From: Lysobacteraceae bacterium PS02065
Lineage (GTDB): Bacteria > Pseudomonadota > Gammaproteobacteria > Xanthomonadales > Rhodanobacteraceae
NCBI GenBank assembly: GCA_029959555.1
Contig: JASCPI010000033.1
Location: forward strand, 1-58,315
DNA length: 58,315 nucleotides
Direction of reading: 5' to 3'
A program made the translations under genes and the position numbers. This document shows positions 48,081 to 57,777 of the stretch, one piece after another. The notes below the pieces were generated by a model. The model saw only the letters and a program-made list of their open reading frames with translations, was not told the origin of the DNA and made no database searches. Every line of letters starts with the position of its first letter. The first letter of the stretch is position 1.

Positions 48081-48142
48081 TTCGCGAAACGCCTCGAAAT
48101 GCCATGCCGAACAATGGCATGGCGAAATGCAGTCGGCATGGT

Positions 48143-48156
48143 GCCAATTTCTTGAC
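48143..48156 (-). promoter_or_regulatory. FleQ-like enhancer box upstream of fliL
   Basis: On the minus strand GTCAAGAAATTGGC matches the Pseudomonas FleQ consensus GTCAATNAATTGAC at all but two fixed positions. It lies about 65 bases upstream of the -24 element, a usual distance for an enhancer-binding protein. fleQ itself is not in the window. An additional 7-bp inverted repeat (ATGCCAT / ATGGCAT) lies between box and promoter. Confidence 0.55.
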
Positions 48157-48312
48157 TGGCCCTGGCGGCGGTATCACCACGCCGTCGCGGAGGCGCCGGC
48201 CTTCCGTCGGCGCGACCTGTCGCGAGGCGGCGTCAGGTGATCGTGGCGAGCCGGCCCGCCGATGCGACGACCCCATGGCCACAGGGTCGGTCGGCCAGGC
48301 CTTCGAGCGGTC

Positions 48313-49614
48313 TCAGGCGAAGTCGTCGAGCAGGCCGAGCGGTGCGGCGCGTGTCCGCGGCGCGGAGACCACCTCGCTGTCGACGCCCGTCGCGCCATGC
48401 GACGTGGCACCGAAACGCACTTCGGCCGCGGCGTGACGTCCGTCGCGCTGCTGAGCGTTGGCCTGCGCCTGGGCCTGGCCCTGGTCGACGCTGGACTGGC
48501 CGAGCGAGAGTCCCTGATGCTCGAGCATGCGCTCCAGGCGCGGCAACGCGTCCTGCACGAGCATCGCGGTGATCGGATGCTGTATCGCGAAGCGCACGTC
48601 GACGCGTTCGCCGTCGAGGCGCACGCTGACCTCGATCGGGCCGAGCTGGCGGCCTTCGATCTGCAGGCGCGCTTCCTTGAGGTCGCCGGTCGCGAGCAGC
48701 ATCGTGTGCTTCGCCAGGGCCTGGCTCCAGGCCTCGGCATCGGCGACGGGCGAGGGATCGACGACCGCAGGCGCGGGCGCCGCACCACGCATCGCGGGAC
48801 CCGCGATGCTGATCCAGCCGCCCTGGGAGGGGGCAGGCGCTTCCGGTGACGCAGCGCCGCGCAAGGCGATGCCGAACCCCTCGTCGGCCTTGCCGAGCGC
48901 GATGCGGGTGTCGACTGGCGCGTCGTCGAGGGTTCGCACGGCAGCGGGCGTCGCGGCCTCGCGTGTCGCGTGCGCGCCACGGCGCGCTACGGACAAGGTC
49001 GGTGTGGGAGGTGCTGCATCGATCGCGTCGGCGAGCGCCGCGAGGTCGACCGCCGTCATTCTCGGCGACGCGGCATCGACGGACGCGGGCGGCGGGGTCG
49101 GTACGGGGACGGGCGCGAACGAGAAACGCGGCGGACGTAGTGCGGGCGACAGCGTCGGCGCATCGTCGCGGCGGCGCGCGCGTGCGTCCTCGCGGACATC
49201 GACCGGCTCGAGCGTCGCGCGCCTCTCCCGCGCGGGATCCGGCTCGACCGGATCGGTTGTCGTCGGCGGGGGGAAGTCGACGGCCACGCGCACACCACGT
49301 GCACCGCCCGCCATGGGTTCGACGGCGATCGCACGCGACTGCGCGAGCCACGGAAGCAGGACCGCCGGTGCGGTCGGATCCGCGGACACCTTGATGTCGT
49401 CATCGGTGTCGCTCGCGGGCGTGTCGTGCGACTCGTCGTCGCGCATGTCGATCGGGCCGACGTCTGCGTCGTCCGAGGGCATGGCACGGCTGCCAAGCAG
49501 GCCGGCGAGCGCGCCGCCGAATGCCGAATCGGCATCGCGTGCGGGGGCGGCCGCTGCCTTGGAAGGAGAGGCCGGTGCGCTGCGCGTGATCGCGTCCATC
49601 GAGGTCGTGTCCAT
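48313..49614 (-). CDS. fliK: Flagellar hook-length control protein FliK
   Basis: A 433-residue secreted ruler. The first ~270 residues are disordered, rich in Ala, Pro, Asp and Arg and poorly conserved. The C-terminal Flg_hook domain (about 285-380) includes LKEARLQIEGRQLGPIEVSVRLDGERVDVRFA and LPRLERMLEHQGLSL, diagnostic for FliK. It measures the hook and signals FlhB to switch export. A Gln-rich run (QGQAQAQANAQQ) follows. It ends 281 bases before fliL with a separate promoter in between. Confidence 0.88.
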   Translation of the reverse strand: MDTTSMDAITRSAPASPSKAAAAPARDADSAFGGALAGLLGSRAMPSDDADVGPIDMRDDESHDTPASDTDDDIKVSADPTAPAVLLPWLAQSRAIAVEPMAGGARGVRVAVDFPPPTTTDPVEPDPARERRATLEPVDVREDARARRRDDAPTLSPALRPPRFSFAPVPVPTPPPASVDAASPRMTAVDLAALADAIDAAPPTPTLSVARRGAHATREAATPAAVRTLDDAPVDTRIALGKADEGFGIALRGAASPEAPAPSQGGWISIAGPAMRGAAPAPAVVDPSPVADAEAWSQALAKHTMLLATGDLKEARLQIEGRQLGPIEVSVRLDGERVDVRFAIQHPITAMLVQDALPRLERMLEHQGLSLGQSSVDQGQAQAQANAQQRDGRHAAAEVRFGATSHGATGVDSEVVSAPRTRAAPLGLLDDFA

Positions 49615-49639
49615 CAGGTCGGCTTGCCGTTCGTGCGTG

Positions 49640-50089
49640 TCATCGGTCGTGCTCGTCGCGGGCGGCGTCGCGCGCAGCGCGTTGCAGCGCGCGCTCGTCG
49701 GCTTCGCCCTGGTCGTGGCGGTCCTCGACGCGGCGCTGCTCGTCGGTCAGGCGCTGCACGACGTTGTCGAGCGCCTTGGACTGGGCCTGCACCTGCAGGA
49801 AGCGCTTGCGCTCTTCCTCGAGCAGGCGCTTCTGCCGCGCGATCTGCGCGTGCTGGAACGTGATCGCCTCGTTGATGCGGTCGAGGAAGCGGCGCCGGTT
49901 GACGAGCGCGGCGACATTGGTCGCGGCGGGTTCGGCATCGAGGTATTCGGCGCGGAAGCGCTCGAGTTCGGCGAGCTGGGCCTCCTCGCCCTCGACGCCG
50001 CGCATGCGCTCGGCGAGCTTGCGCGTGGCCTCGTCAGTGCGGTCGCCGGCGAGATCGGCGAGCTGGGTCATGCGTCCGACGCGCGTCAC
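49640..50089 (-). CDS. fliJ: Flagellar export chaperone-like protein FliJ
   Basis: A 149-residue, almost entirely helical coiled-coil protein ([47 protein letters not shown]). Its length, position between fliI and fliK, and charge pattern are those of FliJ, which acts as the stalk of the export ATPase. Its start overlaps the fliI stop by four bases. The tail is rich in Arg, Asp and His. Confidence 0.9.
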   Translation of the reverse strand: MTRVGRMTQLADLAGDRTDEATRKLAERMRGVEGEEAQLAELERFRAEYLDAEPAATNVAALVNRRRFLDRINEAITFQHAQIARQKRLLEEERKRFLQVQAQSKALDNVVQRLTDEQRRVEDRHDQGEADERALQRAARDAARDEHDR

Positions 50090-51462
50090 GCGGCGACCCT
50101 CCTCGCGCCGAGCATCGAGTCGAGCTCGCGCACGGAATCGGCGTAGGCGTTGGGCGTGCGCACGTCCTGCTGCATGAACGCCGAGACCTCGGGCCAGCGC
50201 GCGATCGCTTCGTCGACGCGCGGATCGCTGCCCTTCTGGTAGGCACCGACACTGATCAGGTCACGGTTCTGGCGGTAACTCGAATAGAGCTGGCGGAAGC
50301 GTCGCGACGCCGCGAGCTGCTCGGGCGTGACGACGGCCGGCATGACGCGGCTGATCGAGGCGTCGACGTCAATCGCGGGGTACTGGCCGCCTTCGGCGAG
50401 CTCGCGCGACAGCACGATGTGGCCGTCGAGGATCGCGCGTGCGGCATCGGCGATCGGATCGTGGCGGTAATCGTCGCCCTCGGTGAGCACGGTGTAGAAC
50501 GCGGTAATCGAGCCGCGGCCGCTGGCGTCGTTGCCGGCGCGCTCGACCAGCGCGGGCAGCTTCGCGAACACCGACGGTGGATAGCCCTTGGTCGCGGGCG
50601 GCTCGCCGATCGCGAGCGAGATCTCGCGCTGCGCCTGGGCGAAGCGCGTCAGCGAATCCATGAGCAGCAGCACCTTGAGGCCGCGGTCGCGGAAATGCTC
50701 GGCGATCGCCGTGGCCAGCCAGGCACCGCGCAGGCGCATGAGTGGCGGCGCGTCGGCCGGTGCGGCGACCACGGCGGCGCGCTGCATGCCTTCTGGGCCG
50801 AGGATCTCCTGCACGAATTCCTTGACCTCACGGCCGCGCTCGCCGATCAGGCCGACCACGATGACATCGGCGTCGGTGAAGCGCGTCATCATGCCGAGCA
50901 GGGTGCTCTTGCCGACGCCGCTGCCCGCGAACAGGCCCATGCGCTGGCCTCGGCCGACCGTGAGCAGCGCGTTGATCGAACGCACGCCGACGTCGAGCGG
51001 CTCGTGGATCGGATGGCGCAGCATCGGGTTGATCGGTGTCCCGGTGAGGCGCGCGCGGCCGTCGCACTGCAGCGGACCCTTGCCGTCGAGCGGACGCCCC
51101 GCGGCGTCGATGACGCGGCCGAGCATGGCCGTGCCGACGGGTACTTCGGAGACGGTTTCGTAGGGACGCACGCGTGCGTTCGGCAACAGGCCATGCATCT
51201 CGCCGGCCGGCATCAGGAACAGCTTCTCTCCGGAGAAGCCGACCACTTCGGTGTCGATGCGCGAACCATCGGCGTTGAGCACGAGGCAGCGGCCTCCGAG
51301 CGGCGCTTCGCAGCCGACCGCCTCGAGGGTCAGGCCGATCACGCGGCGCAGCGTGCCGTCGGCGACGAGCGGCTTCTCGGGGCCGAGCTGCGCGCGCTGC
51401 GTCGCGAGCGCCTCGGACCAGCGCGTGTGGCTGCGCGCCTTGCGGGCGGCCAGCGTGTTCAC
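50086..51462 (-). CDS. fliI: Flagellum-specific export ATPase FliI
   Basis: A 458-residue F1-beta-like ATPase that forms the hexameric export motor. P-loop AGSGVGKS (179-186), [31 protein letters not shown] with the Walker B Asp, and ALVERAGN are present. GTG start at 51462 ([12 protein letters not shown]) overlaps the fliH stop as GTGA; the longer upstream frame covers fliH in another phase. Confidence 0.97.
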   Translation of the reverse strand: MNTLAARKARSHTRWSEALATQRAQLGPEKPLVADGTLRRVIGLTLEAVGCEAPLGGRCLVLNADGSRIDTEVVGFSGEKLFLMPAGEMHGLLPNARVRPYETVSEVPVGTAMLGRVIDAAGRPLDGKGPLQCDGRARLTGTPINPMLRHPIHEPLDVGVRSINALLTVGRGQRMGLFAGSGVGKSTLLGMMTRFTDADVIVVGLIGERGREVKEFVQEILGPEGMQRAAVVAAPADAPPLMRLRGAWLATAIAEHFRDRGLKVLLLMDSLTRFAQAQREISLAIGEPPATKGYPPSVFAKLPALVERAGNDASGRGSITAFYTVLTEGDDYRHDPIADAARAILDGHIVLSRELAEGGQYPAIDVDASISRVMPAVVTPEQLAASRRFRQLYSSYRQNRDLISVGAYQKGSDPRVDEAIARWPEVSAFMQQDVRTPNAYADSVRELDSMLGARRVAA

Positions 51463-52142
51463 TTCGGCTCCGGTGCCGCCGCGGCATCGCGGCCGAGCAC
51501 CTCGTCGAGCACCGCGGCGATGCGCGTCTCGACGCTCGCGTCGATCTGGGTCGCCTCCGCCTGCACGAAGCAGCCGCCACGCGAGAGTTTCGGATCCTCG
51601 AGGATTTCCCACGCATGGCCGCCCTCGCCCGGCGCGAGGTGCTCGCGCACGAGCGCGGCATCGCCCGGCTGCAGGCGGATGCGCACCTGGCGCGCGTAGG
51701 CCGGCAATGCCGTGAGTGCGCTGCGCACGGCATCGAGGACGCGTTCGGGCGACGTGGCCAGTTCATGGCGCGCGATGCGCTCGGCGGCGATCGCGGCGAG
51801 CTGCACGAGTTCGTGCTCGACCGTCGCATCGAGCGCCTCGAGCGGTGCCTGCAGCGCGGCGACGATCGCGTCGATACGGCGCACCTGCTCGGCGAGTTCG
51901 GCCGTCGCGGCACGACGGCCCTCGTCGAGGCCGCGCGCGTAGCCTTCGTCTCGCGCGCGCTGCTCGGTTTCCTCGAGCTGGCGCAGCGTGCGCGGATGCC
52001 AGGCGCCGCCTTCCGCAAGCGGCTCCTCGGCGACGTCGGGCACCGACCAGACCTGCGCATCGCCGGCCTGTTCGCGTGGCAGCACGGAGACGCTGGCGGG
52101 CATCGTCCTGGCTCCCGGGGTATTCCTGGAGGGGTCAGACAT
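51459..52142 (-). CDS. fliH: Flagellar export ATPase regulator FliH
   Basis: A 227-residue protein. A central glycine-spaced helix ([21 protein letters not shown]) and a C-terminal domain similar to V-ATPase subunit E ([21 protein letters not shown]) are typical. FliH holds FliI to the C-ring and restrains ATP hydrolysis. The ATG at 52142 sits 8 bases inside the fliG end with GGAAGAG just ahead; an ATG at 52154 is less likely. Confidence 0.92.
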   Translation of the reverse strand: MSDPSRNTPGARTMPASVSVLPREQAGDAQVWSVPDVAEEPLAEGGAWHPRTLRQLEETEQRARDEGYARGLDEGRRAATAELAEQVRRIDAIVAALQAPLEALDATVEHELVQLAAIAAERIARHELATSPERVLDAVRSALTALPAYARQVRIRLQPGDAALVREHLAPGEGGHAWEILEDPKLSRGGCFVQAEATQIDASVETRIAAVLDEVLGRDAAAAPEPK

Positions 52143-53154
52143 ACTCTTCCCCACCCGAACCGAGGCTGATCTGGCCCTGCTCGGCGAGTCGGCGTGCGAC
52201 GGTCAGGATTTCCTTCTGCGCCGCATCGACTTCGCTCAGGCGCACCGGCCCCTTCACTTCGAGGTCGTCGCGCAGCATGTCGGCAGCACGCTTGGACATG
52301 TTCGAGAACACCTTCTCGCGCACGCCCTGGTCGCAGCCCTTGAGCGCGATGACGAGGCGGTCGGTGGACACTTCGCGCAGCAGCGCCTGCATGCCTCGGT
52401 CGTCGACGCCGATGAGGTCGTCGAACACGAACATGAGCTCCTGGATGCGCTGGCCGAGCTCGCCGTCGAGCGCGACGATCGATTCGAGGATCTTGGTGTC
52501 CTTGCCCGAATCGAGCTGGTTGAGGATCTGCGCGGCGGCCTTGATGCCGCCGACCGACGAGGTCGAGAACGACGACTGGCCGCCCGCGAAGCGGCGTTCC
52601 ATGATCTGGTCGAGCTCGTGCAGCGCACTCGGCTGCACGCCGTCGAGCGTGGCGATGCGCATGATCACGTCGTGGCGGATCGCGTCGGGCAGGAAGTTCA
52701 GTACTTCCGCCGCCTGGTCGGTATCGAGGTGGGCCATCACGATCGCGACGATCTGCGGATGCTCGCTGCCGATCATCTCGGCGATCGAGCGACCTTCCAT
52801 CCACTTGAGCGCCTCGAGGCCCTTGGAATCGCGACCGAGCTTGATGCGGTCGAGGATGCGCGCGGCCTTGTCCTCGCCGAGCGCGGTGATGAGCATGCGC
52901 CGCACGTACTCTTCGGTGCCGACGCCGAGTGCGGTTTCGCGCTCGAGCGCGGCCGTGAACGTATCGAGCACGTTGTCGGCCTGCGAGCGCGAGATGCTGC
53001 CGAGCGAGGTCATCGCAGAGCCGATCGCCTGCACGTCGCGCGCGCTCATGTGCTTGAGCACCTCGGCCGCTTCCTTCTCGCCGAGCGAGAGCAACAGCAC
53101 CGAGGCGCGCTGGGCACCGGTCAGCTTGGCATCGGGCGCGCCCGGATCAGCCAT
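52135..53154 (-). CDS. fliG: Flagellar motor switch protein FliG
   Basis: A 339-residue three-domain ARM-repeat protein. LTGAQRASVLLLSLGEKEAAEVLKHMSARDVQ starts the N-domain, EHPQIVAIVMAHLDTDQAAEVL is the middle domain with EHPQ, and the C-domain carries the charged helix (ALKGCDQGVREKVFSNMSKRAADMLRDD) that meets the stator. Overlaps fliF by eight bases. Normal length. Confidence 0.98.
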   Translation of the reverse strand: MADPGAPDAKLTGAQRASVLLLSLGEKEAAEVLKHMSARDVQAIGSAMTSLGSISRSQADNVLDTFTAALERETALGVGTEEYVRRMLITALGEDKAARILDRIKLGRDSKGLEALKWMEGRSIAEMIGSEHPQIVAIVMAHLDTDQAAEVLNFLPDAIRHDVIMRIATLDGVQPSALHELDQIMERRFAGGQSSFSTSSVGGIKAAAQILNQLDSGKDTKILESIVALDGELGQRIQELMFVFDDLIGVDDRGMQALLREVSTDRLVIALKGCDQGVREKVFSNMSKRAADMLRDDLEVKGPVRLSEVDAAQKEILTVARRLAEQGQISLGSGGEEYV

Positions 53155-54892
53155 CGTTGCTCACCCAGCTCTTGACGATCTGCGCGACCTGCTTGGGATC
53201 CTGGCCGGCGACACGCTTGGCGAGCATGATCTTCTGCTCGATGTCGAGCGGCGGGTTGCCGTTGCCGTTCGCGGCGAGTGTGCCGGGCATGCCGCCGCCG
53301 TTGGCGACCTGCACCTTGCTCGACAGGATCAGGTTGTCCGGGGCGACGTCACCGGGCAGGCCCGCCATGCGCGGGTCCATGCCGATCGGCGCGAGTTCGT
53401 TCGAGCGCTTCGGCTGCGGCGGCACGAGATTGCGGAACAGCGGGCGCACCACCGCGAACACGAGCAGCAGCACGAGCAGCACGCCGAGGCCCTGCTTGAC
53501 CACCTCGCGCAGCATCGGCTGCTCCCACAGTGGCACGGCGATCGGCTCGATCGGCGCATCGACCTGGAACGGCGCGTTGACGACGCTGACCGTGTCGCCG
53601 CGCGTGGCGTCGAAGCCGACCGCGTTCTTGACGAGCTCGGTCATGCGCGTGACCTCGTCCTCGGTCAGCGCCGTGCTGGTCGGCTTGCCCTCGGCGTCGA
53701 GGCCGGCCTTGTTGTCGAGTGCGACGGCGACGCTGAGGCGGCGCACGTTGCCGACCGGTTCGCGCGTATGGCTGATCGTGCGGTCGATCTCGAAGTTGCG
53801 CGTCGAGCTCGAGCTGACTTCGGTCGTGGTCTGGTCCTGCGCGGTCGACGCACCACCCGCGTTCGGCGCCGCGGCCGAGGCCTGCGCCGGCGTGTTCGGC
53901 GGCTGGTTGCTCAGCGCTCCCGGCACGCCGCCCTGGTTGTTCGGGTTGCCGTCGATGCGGCGCTCGCTCGCGGTCTGCTCGCTGCGCACCGAGGTCTTGG
54001 CGGGATCGTAACTCTCGCTGGTCTTCTCGGTCTCGGTGAAGTCGAGCTGGGCGACGACCTGCGCGCGCACGCGGCCGGCGCCGACGAGCGGCGTCAGCAG
54101 CTCCTCGACACGTCCCGCGTAGGCGGTCTCGATCTGGCGGATCAGGCGGAAGCGCGTGTCGTTGACGGCTTCGAGGCTGCCGGGATCCGACACGGTCAGC
54201 AGCGCGCCCTTCTGGTCGACCACCGAGACCTGCGAGGCGTCGAGGTCCGGCACGCTCGCCGCGACGAGATGCACGATCGCGCCGACCTGCGTGTTGTCGA
54301 GCGTGCGCCCCGGATACAGCGCGACCATGACCGATGCACTCGGACGACCACGGTCGCGGATGAAGGCCGAGGACTTCGGCAGCGCGAGGTGCACGCGCGC
54401 CGACTTGATCGACTGCAGGCTCGAGATCGTCGACGAGAGGTCGTTCTCGAGCTGCTGCTGGTAGCGCGTGCGCTCGGCGAGCTCGCTCATGCCGAACGGG
54501 CTCGCGGCGTCGCCGGCAGCACCGAGGCCCGACGACGATGATCCGCTGCCGCCACCGCGCGGAAGGCCTTGCGCGGCGAGGCGCAGGCGCGTGGCGTTGA
54601 CCTCGGAGGCCGGCACGAAGATCGAGGTTCCGCCGGCGCCGAGTTCGTACCTCGTGTTGGCGGTCTGCAAGGCCTGCACGACCTGCGCGGCGTCGCGCTC
54701 GTCGAGGTTGGCGTAGAGCTGCGCGTAGGTCGGTGCGCGCGACCACAGCACGATCGCGACGCCGATCGCGACCGCTGCGGCGATGCCGACCAGCAGCAGG
54801 GCCTGGCGCGCACCGGGGATGCGGGCGATGTCGAAGCGCTGCGGCGGCGGGTTGGCGACCGGAAGCGAGGTGGAATCGGGAGGGACGCTCAT
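53147..54892 (-). CDS. fliF: Flagellar MS-ring protein FliF
   Basis: A 581-residue membrane protein with helices near 26-46 (ALLLVGIAAAVAIGVAIVLW) and 470-490 (MLREVVKQGLGVLLVLLLVFAVVRPLF). The periplasmic part has ring-building motifs (LARQGLPRGG-type, here LAAQGLPRGGGSGSSSS, and RVHLALPKSSAFIRDRGRPSASV), plus a long Gln/Asn/Pro linker. The C-terminus binds FliG. The Gly/Ser-rich insert after LPRGGG is longer than usual. It starts five bases after fliE. Confidence 0.97.
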   Translation of the reverse strand: MSVPPDSTSLPVANPPPQRFDIARIPGARQALLLVGIAAAVAIGVAIVLWSRAPTYAQLYANLDERDAAQVVQALQTANTRYELGAGGTSIFVPASEVNATRLRLAAQGLPRGGGSGSSSSGLGAAGDAASPFGMSELAERTRYQQQLENDLSSTISSLQSIKSARVHLALPKSSAFIRDRGRPSASVMVALYPGRTLDNTQVGAIVHLVAASVPDLDASQVSVVDQKGALLTVSDPGSLEAVNDTRFRLIRQIETAYAGRVEELLTPLVGAGRVRAQVVAQLDFTETEKTSESYDPAKTSVRSEQTASERRIDGNPNNQGGVPGALSNQPPNTPAQASAAAPNAGGASTAQDQTTTEVSSSSTRNFEIDRTISHTREPVGNVRRLSVAVALDNKAGLDAEGKPTSTALTEDEVTRMTELVKNAVGFDATRGDTVSVVNAPFQVDAPIEPIAVPLWEQPMLREVVKQGLGVLLVLLLVFAVVRPLFRNLVPPQPKRSNELAPIGMDPRMAGLPGDVAPDNLILSSKVQVANGGGMPGTLAANGNGNPPLDIEQKIMLAKRVAGQDPKQVAQIVKSWVSNDG

Positions 54893-54897
54893 CTAGG

Positions 54898-55230
54898 TCA
54901 GACCTGCATGTTCATGACGTCGCGGTACGCTTCGACCAGCTTGTTGCGTACCTCGTTGACCGCACGGAACGACAGGTCGGCCTTCTGCAGCGCGACCATG
55001 ACGGTGCCGATGTCGGTGTTCGGATCGCCGCGCTCGAACTGCGCCGCGAGGCCGCGCGCATGCTGCTGGGTTTCGTTGACGCCCTGCAGCGACTGCTTGA
55101 GCACGGCGCCGAAATCGCTCGTCGTGCCCGTCGGCGCTGGTGTGGCGGCCGGCGTGCGCAGCACGGACTGCGCCTGCGCGCTCATCGCGCGCATCTGCTG
55201 GAGGAGACCGGAAACGTCGACCGGATTCAT
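54898..55230 (-). CDS. fliE: Flagellar hook-basal-body protein FliE
   Basis: A 110-residue protein joining MS ring and rod. It carries the family text FGAVLKQSLQGVNETQQHARGLA, FERGDPNTDIGTVMVALQKADLSFRAVNEVRNKLVEAYRDVMNM. It is the first gene of the fliEFGHIJK unit, 49 bases after the sigma-54-like promoter. The ATG at 55228-55230 is the only start that gives the usual MNPVDVSGLL N-terminus. Confidence 0.97.
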   Translation of the reverse strand: MNPVDVSGLLQQMRAMSAQAQSVLRTPAATPAPTGTTSDFGAVLKQSLQGVNETQQHARGLAAQFERGDPNTDIGTVMVALQKADLSFRAVNEVRNKLVEAYRDVMNMQV

Positions 55231-55278
55231 GGCGTGGCGTGCCCCGCGCCGGTGCAATGCCGGCTTCGCGCGAGGTCT

Positions 55279-55294
55279 TACAAGGTTTGTGCCA
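55279..55294 (-). promoter_or_regulatory. Sigma-54-like promoter of the fliE operon
   Basis: On the minus strand TGGCAC-N5-TTGTA matches the consensus except T instead of C in the -12 GC. Spacing is correct. A partial FleQ-type half site (GTTCAATGAC on the plus strand, 55313-55322) is close upstream. The weaker -12 could lower basal activity. Confidence 0.6.
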
Positions 55295-55616
55295 TGGCAT
55301 GGCGACCTTCCGGTTCAATGACTTGCGGAACGCATGAGCGCCGACGTCAAGAAGCCGACACCGCGAGGCGCCGGCCTGCGCCGTCGCATTGGCGGTCGTC
55401 ATGCCGGCGATGACGAGACGCCGGCCGGCATCCGTGAGCCGTGTGCACACCGCCGATGGCGACCGGCGCGGTGCGTGCGATCGGGGACGTCGAGCCTGTG
55501 TCCGGGCGGATCCGACCACCATCCGGTGTTACCCGTAGCTGCCCACGCCGTCACGCCACACGAGGCGCGGGTCTTTGTACACTCGGACCCTCCACTGGAA
55601 CGACGCTTGCACGAAG
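55295..55616. other. Divergent intergenic stretch between fliE and the diguanylate cyclase gene
   Basis: About 320 bases upstream of both genes. Open frames here are Arg/His-rich without ribosome sites and do not look coding. Apart from the FleQ-type half site near the fliE promoter, I see no clear regulatory site, terminator or repeat. Confidence 0.4.
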
Positions 55617-57653
55617 GATGATCGTGAAGCCCTCCGATCCGCCGACGCGGCCTTACCCACTCCCTCCGGACGAAACCGCTCGCCTGCGTCGCCTGCGCGA
55701 CCTGCGCGTGCTCGACACGCCTTCCGAACCGCTGTTCGATGCGCTCGCGCAGGCGGCCGCCGAGCTCGTCGGCACGCCGATGGCGCTGGTCAGCCTCATC
55801 GACGAGCACCGACAGTGGTTCAAGGCCAACGTCGGCCTGCCCGACGCGACCGAAACGCCTCGTGACCTCGCATTCTGCACGCACGCGATCCTCGACGACG
55901 CGCTCATGGAAGTCCCTGACGCGCGCGACGACGTGCGCTTCGCCGACAACCCGTTCGTCACGGGCGAGGCCAACATCCGTTTCTACGCAGGCGCGCCGAT
56001 CACGCTGCGCGACGGCCTGCGCATGGGCTCGTTGTGCGTGATCGACAACCAGCCGCGCCAGCTCAACGACATGCAGCGACGCGTGCTCGAACAACTCGCG
56101 CGCGCGGTCGCCGAAGCGCTCGACCAGCGTCTGCTCGCGGTACAGCGCGAGGCCGCCATGAAGCGCCAGGCCGAGGCCGAGCGCCTGCGCCTGCTCGACC
56201 AGGACCGCCTGCACCAGATCATCGAGTCGATGCAGGCCGGCACCTGGGAGTGGGATGCGCGCGACGGCCGCCTCCACGTCAACGAGCGCTGGGCCGAGAT
56301 CATCGGCTTCACGCTCGAGGAACTCGGCGAGCTGCACGTGGAGTTCTGGGCCGGACGCGCCGACCCGGAAGACTGGGCGCGTGCGGTCGAGGAGCTCGAG
56401 CCGCACATCCGCGGCGAGGCGGACTACTACGCGACGCAGATGCGCATGCGCCACAAGGACGGGCGCTGGATCTGGGTCGGCAGCCAAGGGCGCATCGTGC
56501 AGCGCTTTCCCGACGGCAAGCCGCAGCTCATGTACGGCACGATGCTCGACATCTCGACGGCCAAGGAAGCCGAGCGTCGCCTGCGTGCGAGCGAGGCCCT
56601 GCTCGACCGCACGGGCCGTCTCGCCGGCGTCGGCGGCTGGGAAGTCGACCTCGCCAGCGGCGAGATCGTCTGGTCCGACGAGACCTGCCGCATCCACGGC
56701 CTGCCGCCGGGCTTCCGGCCTACACTCGACGAAGGACTTTCCTACTATCCACCCGAAGTGCGACCGCGCGTCAGCGAAGCGATCGAGAAGGCGATCGCCG
56801 ACGGCTCGGGCTGGGATCTCGAACTGCCCTTCATCACCGCCGACGGACGCTCGATCACGGTGCGCACGCTCGGTACGGTCGAATACGACGGTGGCCGCCC
56901 GCGCTGGCTGGTCGGCGCGTTCCAGGACACCACGCTGCGCAAACGCGCGACCCAGGCGCTCGAGGTCAGTGAGCGGCGCTTCCGCAAGCTGTTCGAGTTC
57001 AGCCTGGGCCTGATCTGCACGCACGATCTCGAGGGTACGATCCTGTCGGTCAACCCGGCCGCCGCGGCGTCGCTCGGCTACAGCGTCGCCGAACTGCTCG
57101 GCTGCCCGCTCGCCGACATCATGCCCGAGTCGACACCGAGGACGAGGATCCTTACATCCTGGCCCACGCGCAGGACGTCACCGAGCGCCATCTGCACGAG
57201 CGCTCGCTACACGAGGCGAGCATCCGCGACGCGCTGACCGGACTGTTCAACCGCCGCCACCTCGCCGAGATCGCCGCGACGATGGCCGAAGGCGACGTCT
57301 GGGGCTGCGTGGCGGTCGACCTGCGCCACTTCAAGGCCGTGAACGACACCCAGGGCCATCAGCGCGGTGACGAGGTGCTGGTCGAGATGGGAGGTTTCCT
57401 GACCCGCCACGTGCGGCCCGACGACGTCGTCATCCGACTCGGCGGCGACGAGTTCCTGCTGCTGCTGCGCGGTGCCGAGGAACGCGCGACCCAGCGCGTC
57501 TGCGAACGCATCCGCGCCGACGCGGAGCAGGCGCCGATCGGGTTCACGCTCGGCTCGGCGATCCGCCGTGAAGGCGTACCGCTCGAGGTCGCGATGGCCG
57601 AAGCCGACGCGCAGCTCTATGCGGCGCGCGCGGAGGATGCGGCCACGCGGTGA
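55617..57653 (+). pseudogene. GAF-PAS-PAS-PAS-GGDEF diguanylate cyclase, broken by deletion and frameshift
   Basis: The first part (from ATG 55617) encodes a GAF domain (about 20-165; LDTPSEPLFDALAQAAAELVGTP, FCTHAILDDALMEVPDARDD), then PAS units at about 200-320 (GTWEWDARDG) and 335-445 (GGWEVDLASGEIVWS), and the start of a third (LEGTILSVNPAAAASLGYSVAELLG). At about 57128-57135 the reading shifts frame, and the PAS core up to its last strand is missing. In the other phase the text resumes as DTEDEDPYILAHAQDVTERHL, then LTGLFNRRHLAEI and a GGDEF domain with RLGGDEFLLLL, ending at 57653. As it stands the first frame stops at 57237. The GGDEF part could be made alone from an ATG at 57282, but without the usual LTGLFNRR start. 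c-di-GMP synthesis is the family role. Confidence 0.8.
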
Positions 57654-57695
57654 ACGTGATGAGGCGATGTCGTCTGACATGATGTTGCATTGCGG

Positions 57696-57710
57696 CGGGA
57701 ATTATTCCCG
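57696..57710. promoter_or_regulatory. Perfect palindrome CGGGAATTATTCCCG
   Basis: A 15-base palindrome around a central T lies 43 bases after the GGDEF stop and 67 bases upstream of the lipoprotein gene. Its size and place suit a dimeric repressor site. No T-tract follows, so a terminator is unlikely. Confidence 0.4.
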
Positions 57711-57777
57711 ATAGATCGCAAGAATCCCCTCGTGCCGCCGCGCAACGTGCGGCTCGCCTGCCTCCGAGGGGAATGCG

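Noticed and set aside
48090..48140. Inverted repeats of GCCATG around the fliL control region, considered as a terminator of fliK
   Set aside because: Arms are short with long loops and no T-tract; more likely part of the control region.
55334..55621. 95-codon plus-strand frame upstream of the diguanylate cyclase
   Set aside because: Overlaps the fliE control region, no family resemblance and non-coding codon pattern.
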